From: Costus lasius
Lineage: Eukaryota > Streptophyta > Magnoliopsida > Zingiberales > Costaceae
Length of the DNA: 64,000 nt
Assembly: GCA_027563935.2 (NCBI GenBank)
Contig: CM050449.1
Coordinates: 52,779,949-52,843,948 of the forward strand
Direction: 5' to 3'
The notes beneath the pieces are model-generated. The model saw only the letters and a list, made by a program, of their open reading frames with translations, had not been told where the DNA came from and ran no database searches. The translations under genes and the position numbers were made by a program. Shown here in pieces: positions 11,930 through 22,126 of this stretch. Numbering within the stretch: the stretch's first letter is position 1; the number at the start of each line of letters is the position of its first letter.

Positions 11930-13154
11930 CTAAGATTCCATCTCTTTGTCTTGTGCTTGCACTTGGACCTCATCCAAGTCAAACTTCCTCCCACCAACTT
12001 CTTTCATGAGAAATTCTTTCTCTAGAAAGACAGCACCCCGAGCAACAAAAACTTTGTTCTCGGTTGGGACATAGAAGTAGTATCCTTTAGTTTCCTTAGA
12101 ATACCCCACAAACACACATTTATCAGATCTAGGTTCTAGCTTGCTAGAATTCTGACGTTTGACATAAGCCTCACATCCCTAGATCTTGATAAAAGTGAGA
12201 TTAGGGAGTCTCCCACTCCACATCTCGTATGGTATTTTGGAGACACTCTTAGATGGAACATTATTCAGTATCAGAGAAGCTGTTTCTAGTGCATGCCCCC
12301 AGAATGATGGAGGTAGAGTTGCATGGCTCATCATAGATCGAACCATATCCAATAAAGTTTGATTTCTCCTTTCAGACACACCATTCCATTGAGGTGTTCC
12401 AGGAGGAGTGAGTTGGGATATGATCCCACACTCTCTCAGATAGTCAAAGAACTCACCGCTCAAGTACTCTCCACCTCGATCTGATCGAAGAGCTTTAATG
12501 GATCTTCCAAGCTGGTTCTCTACTTCATTCTTGAACTCCTTGAATTTCTCAAAGGACTCAGATTTATGTCTCATTAAGTAGACATAGCCATACCTACTGA
12601 AGTCATCAGTGAAGGTAATGAAGTAGTTGTACCCTCTTCTGGCTTGTTTATTGAAAAGCCCACACACATCAGTATGTATGAGATCTAATAAACCTCCTGC
12701 CCTCTCACCAATCTTGGTGAAAGGGCGCCTTTGTCATTTTCCCTAATAAACAAGGTTCACAAGTATCAAATTCCTCCAAGGAACTTGAATCTAACAATCC
12801 ATTTGCATGGAGTTGTTGGATGCGATTCTTGTTTATATGGGCTAATCGACAGTGCCATAGGAAAGCACCAACTGAACCACTCAGTTTGGTCCTTTTATTA
12901 CTTATGTTACAAATAGAACTTTCCATATCCAAGATATATAGACCATTGCACAAAGTACCCTTCCCATAGAACATATTTGCAAATGAAAAAGAACAAGAGT
13001 TCTTATTTATTTAAAATTTAAATCCTTTCTTTGCTAAGCAAGGACTGGATACAATGTTCTTAGTAAGTGAAGGTACACAAAAGCAATTATCTAGTTCTAA
13101 TTGAAGTCCAGAAGGCAAGGAGAGAGTCAAAACGCCTATAGCAACAGCAGCAAC
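11930..13154 (-). pseudogene. Protease end and integrase of element A, broken
   Basis: Continues from Gag with VAAVAIG and LPSGLQLELDN, then a GAG-pre-integrase zinc region (FLWHCRLAHINKNR, DTCEPCLLGKM at 12705-12974) and an integrase core (FTDDFSRYGYVY, ALRSDRGGEY, GTPQWNGVSERRNQTLLD at 12179-12667). Breaks visible: a TAA stop near 13012, a one-base frameshift near 12720, a TAG at 12179-12181 and a TAG at 11930-11932. The TAG at 12179 replaces a Trp codon that is intact in B. The integrase would insert element DNA into chromosomes; this copy cannot be made whole. Confidence 0.88.
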
Positions 13155-14144
13155 CTATGCCCCGTTTCCAACGCGTAGGTCAATCTCTCCAGGCCGCACT
13201 GATCTACTTTTCTTGAGCCCCTGCATATTTGTACAAATATGAGCCCCACATGCGGTATCCAATACCCATGACATAGAAGTAGAAAGATTGACTTCTGTAA
13301 CATAGATACCTGAGCTAGAAGTTAAGGCCAAGCCTTTCTTCTCCTCATTCTGAAGCTGCTTGCAGTCCCTTCTCCAGTGACCCTGCTCGCCATAGTGAAA
13401 ACACCTTTGGTCCTTTGACTTCTTCGCCTTTTTCTTCAGTGCCTTGGTAGGACCTCTGGCACTGCTCTTAGCACGTGCCTTACCCTTCTTCTTTATCTTC
13501 TTGGTCGCAGGGACCAAAAGAACAGAATTGGGTTTGGTCTTACCCATCTCTCGCTTGGCTGTTTGGAGCATATTCATCAATTCCTCCCGTGTGCACTCAA
13601 TCCGGTTCATGTTGAAATTAATAATAAACGGACTGAAGCTAGGGGGCAGGGAATGCAGAATAAGATCCACAACCAGCTCGTTGTCTATGGCATGTCCCGA
13701 TCTCCTGAGATGATCCACATTCCCAATGAGTTTGAGAACATGGGGTCTCACTGGTGCACCCTCAGACAACTTACACCGAAAGACTGCTTTGGCGGTGTCA
13801 AATCTCTCAGTTCTAGCCTGAGCCTCGAACATCTGTTTCAGATGAGTGATCATCTGAAAAGCGTTCTGCTCCTCATATTGCACCTGTAGTTCAGGTGCCA
13901 TGCTGGCTAGCATAAGACATGCAACCTCCAAAGAGTCATCCTGATGCTTTCTATAAGCATCTCTGTCTGCCGTTCGGGCATTAGGCGGAGGAGCCGCAGG
14001 AAGAGCCTGTTCAAGGACATACAGCTTCTTCTCGAGCTTGAGGACTATCCTCAAGTTCCGATGCCAGTCCATAAAGTTAGTTCCAACTAACTTATCCTTA
14101 TCAAGGAGTGATCGCAGTGATAATCCGCCAGTGTTCGTAGCCAT
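13155..14144 (-). pseudogene. Gag and protease N-terminus of element A
   Basis: Open frame of 329 aa beginning MATNTGGLSLRSLLDKDKL. It has the UBN2-like Gag domain (conserved phrases DWHRNLRIVLKLEKKLYVLE, ACLMLASM, NMNRIECTREELMNML), a Lys-rich segment, then a zinc knuckle CFHYGEQGHWRRDC in which the second Cys is replaced by Tyr, a likely loss of zinc binding. The protease motif LDTACGAHIC follows. It ends prematurely at TAG 13155-13157, where B has an Arg codon. Gag would form the cytoplasmic particle that packages element RNA. Confidence 0.9.
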
Positions 14145-14730
14145 TTTTCTACAACACCCAAGAAAAACAGATTAGTATTACTTCGAATCATTTAAACTGG
14201 ACTTGTTTTAAATGATTTCTGCTCCCACTATTTTAAATTCGAATTGACAACCCACAAAGTCAATCAGGAAGTTTAAGACTTCCTAGTGAGATGGGATCCT
14301 TATTTCACATGAGGTTTTGTGTCCCACGAGGGTGGGATGAGATGCACAAAGTAACCCATGTTTCCTAAGGTGGGCGCGCCGGCCGGTTGCTCCAAGCAAC
14401 TCCCCTTGTTGAGACAGTCTGGGCATTTCATGTCCAGCGAGGGCTGGATACAACATGAAACCCTTACCTCTTAACGATGCCTCTAGACTTTCATCATGTG
14501 CCCAGCACATGTGAACTTCTAGTCAAGTCCATTCCTAACCGTTATGCCTAGGGCCAATGAGTTTCCTTGCGAAGGCACGCCCAGATTAAAACTGGACTGG
14601 GGAGACCATTGTCACCACACACTTCCTAAAGATAAGTGGGTGTGTCCCACGAGGGTGGGAACCAGTTCACAACTCCACTGATCGATAACTTAGTGAAGGC
14701 TACGCGTTAGAAGGCTACTAGACTTGATAT
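14145..14730 (-). mobile_element. Leader of element A, gag-proximal part
   Basis: Untranslated RNA leader upstream of gag. It contains four hairpins on the minus strand: 14322-14337 (TCCCAC/GTGGGA), 14429-14457 (CATG/CATG lower stem, TCCAGC/GCTGGA upper stem), 14495-14511 (CATGTGC/GCACATG) and 14645-14660 (TCCCAC/GTGGGA). Their homologues in B and F occur in the same order. Element B is inserted after 14730. Confidence 0.8.
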
Positions 14731-16404
14731 TGTTGGGGTATGCCCTTAAGCTTAATGTTTGAGGCCTTGGGATTGTAACAGTATCATGTAATAAACGTTT
14801 ATGTTTATAAAGGCATGGTTATTATTCAGTTAGCTACATTGTCTGCTGCAATATATGTTCTTCTGAATAATGTCTCAAAGCTGTTCAGCTGGGCTGACAT
14901 GCAGTTAAGTCCTTAGTCGATGTATCTTGGTGAACATGAGACAGCCTTGATATGGTTAAGACTAATATGTGTTCTAGTCTTATAGGATGCTTCGAGCATG
15001 GAATAAGATGTAGACTCATGGGTACATTGGATGTGCTGGACAGACCCTACTAGGATATTCAATTGTTTGTCACAATGTGAATAATCCTTGTATATGACAA
15101 GTGGCACATTTCCTCTGACTTGAGATCACTTGTGTTTTCTAAATGATGATTGTCATTGTTTTGAGGTAGTTCAATATCATTTGAAACATAATGATTATAG
15201 ACTATCTTGGATAATGAGCTTGAGTCAAGTTAGGGCACTAGTGATAGACATAGGATTGCCGTCTCCTTGTTTAAGGAGTGTGATGTTCTAAAGGGGCCCC
15301 CTGGATGAGATGATTGAGAAAGTGTATGGCCATACCCAGATGACAGTGTTCATCTGATCTAATCATGCTCATCATATTGGAGCTACAAGCTTGACACGCT
15401 TGTCCAATAAGAACATCCAGTGGCAAAGGAAGTATGCATGCCTAGTGAAGTTGATTCACACTTGTGCTGTTTTTGGGTGTAGTCTTGGAAGACTCATTTC
15501 TTTTATATCGGGAGACAGTGATGTGTTGCTAGATACCCCTCACTGATCGTGATAACGTGAGTTATCGTTACCGACATTTAAAGGAAACCCTCAGGGTCGC
15601 ACAATTTGATGATATGGCTTACTTAAGTCAGATCGTGTGGACTGAATTGTTTAGGTTCAGTTTAAGGGATTTAATCTCTGATTGTAAGTGAGATCTAGTC
15701 TGATCATGTTTGATTGATTAGGGCTTGAGATCGGTAAGCTTCGATCGAGAGAATAGATGCTAGATCGGTGAGATCAAGAGCATCAAGAGATGAACGGTCA
15801 GATCTGGAGCCTTAGGGTTTATTTGAGATCTGGACTTGATTACTTGGCTTGATTGGTTTTAAACCAAACCAAATTGAACCGGCTCATGAAATGAGTGCAT
15901 GGTTCAAGGTGTGGCGACATGTTCACTTGGCGTGAACGTTGGAGCGGTGAGTGGTTGCTATTTTTAGTAACCATGATCTCCAATTGGAGTCACTCACATT
16001 CGAATAGAGTGCTCTCTATTCTCGCCTCTCGCTCTCATTCCTCTCGACTTCTGTGTGTGGCGACGCCTTGAAGGTTGAGGAGGTTTCGGCCAAGAGAACA
16101 TCATCTCATCTTTTCCTTTCCATTCGGCAAGACAACCTTGGAACCTTGCTAGCACAAGGAGCACCAAGGAAGAAGCACATTGTTCATCTTGTGTGCGACA
16201 CTTTGGAGAAGAGGCGCTTGCAACTTTTTCTTCCAAGGCGCCATCTTGAAATGGCTACGGTATGAACCCTTCTCTATTTGCAATCGGGTTATTATGGTTG
16301 ATCATATCTCATGAAACCGATCTCAAGAAACCCTCTTCCGCTGCTTAAAATTTTAATATGCGCCATACTTAGGGGTTTCGCCCCCCCCTTGTGGGGACCT
16401 TACA
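14731..16404 (+). repeat. 5' LTR of element B
   Basis: TGTTGGGGTATGCCC to GGGGACCTTACA. Carries the dyad GATAAC-GTGA-GTTATC at 15551-15566 and a possible weak TATA (GCTATTTTTAG) near 15957. Small open frames (14913-15107, 16053-16265) recur in the 3' LTR and are LTR sequence, not genes. Confidence 0.95.
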
Positions 16405-16406
16405 AT

Positions 16407-16419
16407 TGGTATCAGAGCC
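16407..16419 (+). other. Primer binding site of element B
   Basis: TGGTATCAGAGCC, complementary to the 3' end of initiator Met tRNA, two bases after the 5' LTR. Confidence 0.88.
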
Positions 16420-18224
16420 AATGTTCATGTTTTATGATTGCCATGTTTGCGCAAGATAACAAATCTATAGGTCACATGCGAATGCTTATGCTGTAGTTGT
16501 AAGTTGGCGAAAATACATGTTGCTTATAGATGTTATTTTCTCCCTGGCGCATGTTGTTGGCGCATGTTTTATTGTGTTTTCAAAACAAATAACTTGCGCG
16601 ATTCATCTTAGATCTAAAGCACCTACTTTAAACCCTTAGATGGGTTATTAGGGTTGAAGTCACCCCCCTTAGGTTAGATCCAAAAGTCTGATCAGACTAT
16701 CTGACAGCCTTGATGGGTTGACCAGGTAGCACCTGTGCGCAAGCACGTGGTGGCTACAGGTCGGCTGCAGACAGGCGTGTAGCGATGTCTGATTGAGACA
16801 ACTGATGAACGCACATGAGTTAGGCCCGGGGTCACACCCGCTTGCAAGACCTCATTGTGGTTGTTCAGCCCTGGCGCATGCATGGTTGACCTTATGGTCG
16901 ACTCAAGTCAGTTAGGACTTGGTGCATGCAAGGGCAGTGGATCTGACTAGGATGGATGAGTGGATCCCTAGTAATAGACCATTGTAAGGCAGTAGGGCAA
17001 ATAAGGAAAATTAAAATTCATCCCAAGGGGTTTTCGAAATTTAATTTTCATGATTGGATCACATGTTGATTGTTGCATATGTATGTTTATTTAATCTTAT
17101 GTGGGCTGCCCGTCTTTAATGAGTGCTGTGCTGGGGCCTGCGTGCCTGGTTAATTTTGTAAATTAATTTTATATTGTGATCTGCGCATCACATTGCTTTA
17201 ATTTATAAAATGTAATTGACCTGCGTGTCAATCTTGTCTAAATAGTTAAATTTGTAATTTAATTAGACAAGAGCACAGAGCACTCTTGGCAGAGGCGCAT
17301 GCAGCAAGTGGCTTGACCAGGTGGGAGGTCTAGGGTTCGACCCTAGGACCTGGCGCATATTCCTGGTGGGCGCACCAGACCTGCAGATGGCGCTTGGGCC
17401 CTGGTTTGGGCCAGATGAGCAGCAAGAGCCCCATGAAGAAAAGCAAGTGAAGACTTAAGTTAATTAAGGTCTTACTAGGGCTATGGGCTTTTACCACATA
17501 AGATTCATGCTTTCTTTTATTTATTGTTTAAATATTAGAATTGCATGATTAGTTTATCTTCTGCTATCACCATAGGAATTGCATGATAGTGAAGAAGATA
17601 AAAGACCGTTAAAATCCAACGCTAAAATATCAAGCTCGTAAGCCTTCTGACGCGAAACCTCACTGTTCTGATTATCGTTGGAGCCGTGTTGTACCCACTC
17701 AGTGGGCACGTCCATCTATCTTCAGACGGTGTGGGATTACACCTGTGTGTTACAGAGTAGGGATTTATCCCTTCTCGTTGCTCAGCATAGCACATGGTGG
17801 TCCAGGGAGTAGGTCGGGTCAGCTTGACCATGTAGGCTACATATGTGGCACATATGGTAGCACATGGAGGCAGCCATCTGTGGGATCAGAGACTGTGTTG
17901 TACCAACTCAGTTGGCACAGTCTGCTGGATTGCCCAGATGAAGGGGAATCGCACGGGTTGGCGATCGGCAGGGACTGCCTACCGGAGATTAGTGCTTGTA
18001 CTCTCTGTGCATCTTATCTCGCCTGAGCGGGACGCGGAGACCAAGTATGAAATCCGGATCCTATCTCACTAAAAGAGTGTCTACTCTTTTGGACTGTTTA
18101 ATGGATTTTTCAGTCAGATAAAATAGTGAGAAAAAGAATCTTTCTTAAGTCCTGATTGATTCTTAACATTGATACTGACCTTGCTGTTCTTGCATTGTTG
18201 TAGATACCTGCAGCAACGAACACC
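16420..18224 (+). other. Structured untranslated leader of element B
   Basis: 1.8 kb between PBS and gag with no credible ORF. The first half is AT-rich with several TGGCGCAT words; the second half is rich in perfect stems. Hairpins: 17685-17710 (CGTG/CACG, bulge TTGTA, CCCAC/GTGGG), 17840-17856 (CATATGTG/CACATATG), 17891-17922 (GACTGTG/CACAGTC, bulge TTGTA, CCAAC/GTTGG) and 18017-18032 (TCTCGC/GCGGGA with one wobble). Retroelement leaders commonly carry dimerisation and packaging signals; that role is inferred. Confidence 0.75.
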
Positions 18225-21200
18225 ATGAACTTCAATGTGCGATCCCTACTGGAAAGGGAGAAGTTTGCTGGGCCAAACTTCTCTGACTGGTTCGGACACC
18301 TTAAGATTGTTCTTAAGGCAGAGAGGAAACTGTATGTCCTCGAGACGGCGATACCGCCTCAGCCCGCTCCGAACGCCGCAAGGGCGGTTCGGGAAGCCTA
18401 TGAAAAGCACGTCAATGATAGCATTGATGTCGCTTGCCTGATGCTAGCGTCTATGACGCCACCGCTGCAGCGTCAGCATGAGGATATGTCTGCTATAGAC
18501 ATGATAGCGAACCTCAAGATGCTGTATGCTGCACAGGCAAGGACTGAGCGCTACAATTTGACAAAGCTTTTCTTTCAGAGCAAACTGGCTGAAGGGAGCC
18601 CAGTGGGAGCTCACGTGCTCAAGATGATTGGGCACAAGGAGGCTCTAGAGAAACTGGGGCATACCATCAACCAGGAGCTTGCTGTGGATATTATTCTGCA
18701 GTCTCTCCCGCCTTCATTCGACGCGTTCATTATTAACTTTAATATGAACAAAATCGATTGTACTCCGGCAGAGCTGCTGAATATGCTCTTGACTACTGAG
18801 GAGACTCTGAAGGGAAAGCCTTCGACCTCTGTCTTAATGGTTCCTTCGAGGAACAAGAAGAAGGGGAAGAAGGGCAAGACCCCTGTCAAGAGCTACAGCA
18901 AGGCTCTGAAGCAGAAGGTGAAGCGGTCCAAGGAATACAGGTGTTTCCACTGTGGCCAGCTCGGTCACTGGAAAAAGGACTGTAAAGCGCTCCAAGGAGA
19001 TAAGAGGGGAAGCATCGCTTCTGGCTCAGGTATATTCGTGACTGAGGTCATGTTTTCTTCTTCTATATCATGGGTGTTGGACACTGCATGTGGAGTTCAC
19101 ATTTGTTCAAATGTACAGGAACTCAAGAGAAGAAGGCAGGTGGGACAGCATGAGGTGGACCTACGAGTTGGAAACGGGGCACGGGTTGCTGCTGTTGTTG
19201 TAGGAGACTATTTCATTTCTTTACCATCTGGAATTGTATTGGAACTAGACAATTGTTATTTTATTCCCAGTATTACTAAAAATATTATCTCCATTCCTGC
19301 TCTTGTCAGGAAGGGTTTTTCCTTTGAATGCAATATTTCAAAGTGTCTTTTATCTTATGATAATATTGTTTATGCAACTGGTTCAATTAGCAATGGATTA
19401 TTCATGTTGGACATGGAGCGTTCTATACAAAATGTTGATATTAAGAAAGCCAAGTATGCTGATGACAGCACCTTGCTATGGCATAGTCGTTTAGGCCATA
19501 TTAACGAGAAACGCATTAAGCGGTTGCATGATCATGGACTGCTGGGATCATTCTCTTACAAGGAGATTGATACATGCAAAGCTTGTTTGATGGGTAAAAT
19601 GACGAAGTCGCCTTTTCCTCACAAAGGTCAAAGGGCTTCAGGTTTACTTGACCTTATACACAGTGATGTGTGTGGGCCATTTAGTAAACATGCCAGAGGT
19701 GGCTATCAGTACTTCATTACCTTTACTGACGATTTCAGTAGGTATGGCTATGTCTATCTGATGAGACATAAGAGTGAATCTTTTGACAAGTTCAAAGAGT
19801 TCAAGAATGAAGTACAGAATCAGCTAGGCCGAAATATCAAGGCACTTCGCTCAGATCGAGGTGGAGAATACTTGAGTCATACGTTTACTGACTATCTGAA
19901 GGAGTGTGGGATTATCTCACAGCTCACTCCGCCAGGAACACCGCAATGGAATGGTGTGTCCGAGAGGAGAAACAGAACGTTACTTGATATGGTTCGTTCT
20001 ATGATGAGTCAGGCTACTCTTCCATACTCCTTTTGGGGTTTTGCACTGGAAACAGCTGCAAAGGTACTAAACCGAGTGCCATCCAAGGCAGTTTCAAAGA
20101 CGCCATATGAATTATGGTATGGGAAACAGCCAAGCTTGACATTTATCAGGATCTGGGGTTGCGAGGCTTATGTCAAAAAGCTCGCCTCTGGGAAACTAGA
20201 GAGCAGATCTGACAAATGTATCTTTGTCGGTTACCCTAAGGAGACTAAGGGTTATTATTTCTACGATCCCAAAGAGAACAAGGTATTTGTTGCTCGGACG
20301 GCCATATTTCTTGAGAAGGAGTTTCTTCTGCAAGAGGCCAGTGGGAGAGAAATAAAGCTGGATGAGAATCCAGAGGAAGGACAAAGTGCTCAAGCAGAGT
20401 TGGATGAGCCTGAGCCAGTAGATCAGGTTATTGAACAACCTGAGGCTCAGATATCACGGGAACCGCGAAGATCGGGAAGGATCCGTCGACAACCTGAGCG
20501 TTATGACGGAGTCTACATCATTGATAATGATGAACCCCTCACTTATGCGGATGCGGTCAGTGGACCAGAGTCAGCGAGATGGCTTGAAGCTATGCGCGCC
20601 GAGATGGACTCCATGTCAGATAACCAAGTCTGGGATTTGGTTGATCCGCCTCCGGGAGTAATCCCTATAGGCTGTAAATGGATCTTCAAGAAGAAGATTG
20701 ACATGGATGGTAACGTGGTTACCTATAAAGGCAGGCTAGTTGCGAAAGGTTTCAAACAAATCTACGGGATAGATTATGATGAAACTTTCTCACCTGTAGC
20801 CATGTTTAAGTCTATTCGGATTCTTTTCGCGATAGCGGCATATTATGATTATGAGATCTGGCAGATGGATGTGAAAACAGCTTTCCTTAATGGAAATCTG
20901 GATGAGGATGTGTATATGACACAACCTGAGGGTTTCACTAATCCATCAGATCGTCATAAGATATGCAAGTTAAAGAAGTCCATTTATGGACTTAAGCAAG
21001 CATCAAGAAGCTGGAATATTCGTTTTGATGAATCAATCACTGAATTTGGTTTCATCAAGAACGAGGATGACCCGTGTGTGTATAAGAGGTTTAGTGGGAG
21101 CGTAATTACTTTCCTAGTCCTCTACGTCGATGACATCTTGATCATTGGAAATGACATTCCTGAAATGCATGCTGTTAAAGCATGGTTAAAGAAATGTTTC

Positions 21201-22106
21201 CAGATGAAAGATCTAGGAGAAGCAGCCTATGTATTAGGTGTGAAGATCTACAGGGATAGATCTAAGAGGCTTCTCGGGTTGTGCCAGAGTACTTACATCG
21301 AAAAAGTCCTGGAGAGATTTCATTTAGAGAATTCTAAACGAGGATATCTTCCAGTCAGACATGGTCTGAGTCTTTCGAAGAGTCAGTGTCCACAAACACA
21401 GACTGAGAAAGATGAAATGGACAATACGCCTTATGCTTCGGCTATTGGATCCATTATGTATGCGATGTTGTGTACTCGCCCAGACATCGCTTACGGGTTA
21501 AGCATGACCAGTCGTTTCCAAAGTAATCCAGGTCAGGCACACTGGATTGCAGTCAAGAACATCTTAAAATATCTGCGGAGGACCAAAGATATGTTCTTGA
21601 TATATGGTGGTCAGGAAGAACTCAGTATTGAAGGATATACTGACGCTTCATTCCAGTCTGACCAGGATGATTTCCGATCGCAATCAGGCTATGTTTTTAG
21701 CTTGAATGGAGGAGCAGTGGTGTGGAAGAGTTTCAAACAGTCAACTGTTGCTGATTCCACAACAGAAGCCGAGTATGTTGCAGCCTCGGAAGCATCCAAG
21801 GAGGCAGTGTGGATTCGTAAGTTCGTGAGAGAACTTGGTGTTGTTCCTTCGAGTGCAGATCCTTTGGTTATCTTCTGTGATAACACTGGAGCAATCGCAC
21901 AAGCAAAGGAACCACGGTCGCACCAGAAGTCCAAGCACATACAGAGACGGTTTCATTTGATCAGAGAGATCATAGATCGTGGCGAGATCAAAGTCTGCAA
22001 GGTTCATACAGATGACAATCTGGCAGACCCGCTTACCAAGCCTCTGGCGCAGCAGAAGCATGAGAAGCACTGTAATAATATGGGTTTGAGATTTCTCAAC
22101 CATTAG
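18225..22106 (+). CDS. Copia Gag-Pol polyprotein of element B (intact)
   Basis: Single frame of 1293 aa, a usual length for Angela-type elements. Order: Gag domain (about 1-200); Lys-rich stretch (209-236); zinc knuckle CFHCGQLGHWKKDC (240-253); aspartic protease with LDTACG (285-290); GAG-pre-integrase with HSRLGHINEKR and CKACLMGK; integrase core with HSDVCGPF (Asp about 481), RSDRGGEY and NGVSERRN (catalytic Glu); basic RRSGRIRRQPERY; reverse transcriptase from about 780 with YVDDI at 967-971; RNase H with YTDASFQSD (about 1138), TTEAEYVA and ADPLTKPLAQQKH. All catalytic motifs are present and no stop or frameshift is seen. Gag would assemble cytoplasmic particles, RT/RNase H make cDNA, and integrase insert it in the nucleus. 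The start follows the structured leader and matches the gag starts of A and F. Confidence 0.97.
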   Translation: MNFNVRSLLEREKFAGPNFSDWFGHLKIVLKAERKLYVLETAIPPQPAPNAARAVREAYEKHVNDSIDVACLMLASMTPPLQRQHEDMSAIDMIANLKMLYAAQARTERYNLTKLFFQSKLAEGSPVGAHVLKMIGHKEALEKLGHTINQELAVDIILQSLPPSFDAFIINFNMNKIDCTPAELLNMLLTTEETLKGKPSTSVLMVPSRNKKKGKKGKTPVKSYSKALKQKVKRSKEYRCFHCGQLGHWKKDCKALQGDKRGSIASGSGIFVTEVMFSSSISWVLDTACGVHICSNVQELKRRRQVGQHEVDLRVGNGARVAAVVVGDYFISLPSGIVLELDNCYFIPSITKNIISIPALVRKGFSFECNISKCLLSYDNIVYATGSISNGLFMLDMERSIQNVDIKKAKYADDSTLLWHSRLGHINEKRIKRLHDHGLLGSFSYKEIDTCKACLMGKMTKSPFPHKGQRASGLLDLIHSDVCGPFSKHARGGYQYFITFTDDFSRYGYVYLMRHKSESFDKFKEFKNEVQNQLGRNIKALRSDRGGEYLSHTFTDYLKECGIISQLTPPGTPQWNGVSERRNRTLLDMVRSMMSQATLPYSFWGFALETAAKVLNRVPSKAVSKTPYELWYGKQPSLTFIRIWGCEAYVKKLASGKLESRSDKCIFVGYPKETKGYYFYDPKENKVFVARTAIFLEKEFLLQEASGREIKLDENPEEGQSAQAELDEPEPVDQVIEQPEAQISREPRRSGRIRRQPERYDGVYIIDNDEPLTYADAVSGPESARWLEAMRAEMDSMSDNQVWDLVDPPPGVIPIGCKWIFKKKIDMDGNVVTYKGRLVAKGFKQIYGIDYDETFSPVAMFKSIRILFAIAAYYDYEIWQMDVKTAFLNGNLDEDVYMTQPEGFTNPSDRHKICKLKKSIYGLKQASRSWNIRFDESITEFGFIKNEDDPCVYKRFSGSVITFLVLYVDDILIIGNDIPEMHAVKAWLKKCFQMKDLGEAAYVLGVKIYRDRSKRLLGLCQSTYIEKVLERFHLENSKRGYLPVRHGLSLSKSQCPQTQTEKDEMDNTPYASAIGSIMYAMLCTRPDIAYGLSMTSRFQSNPGQAHWIAVKNILKYLRRTKDMFLIYGGQEELSIEGYTDASFQSDQDDFRSQSGYVFSLNGGAVVWKSFKQSTVADSTTEAEYVAASEASKEAVWIRKFVRELGVVPSSADPLVIFCDNTGAIAQAKEPRSHQKSKHIQRRFHLIREIIDRGEIKVCKVHTDDNLADPLTKPLAQQKHEKHCNNMGLRFLNH

Positions 22107-22115
22107 ATTAAGTGC

Positions 22116-22125
22116 AAGTGGGAGA
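22116..22125 (+). other. Polypurine tract of element B
   Basis: AAGTGGGAGA one base before the 3' LTR; identical in A, C and F. Confidence 0.82.
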
Positions 22126-22126
22126 T

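Noticed and set aside
14913..15107. 64-codon frame repeated at 14913 and 22309 (minus) and, in similar form, at 54686 and 62088 (plus)
   Set aside because: It lies at the same place in the LTRs of B and F, has no domain and is conserved only because LTR pairs are young.
16384..16420. tRNA-like sequence at the LTR ends
   Set aside because: The 12-13 bp match to initiator Met tRNA is a retrotransposon primer binding site; no cloverleaf surrounds it.
18225..22106. A domesticated host gene at the 1293-aa frame
   Set aside because: It is flanked by young LTRs, PBS, PPT and a TSD; it is the polyprotein of element B.
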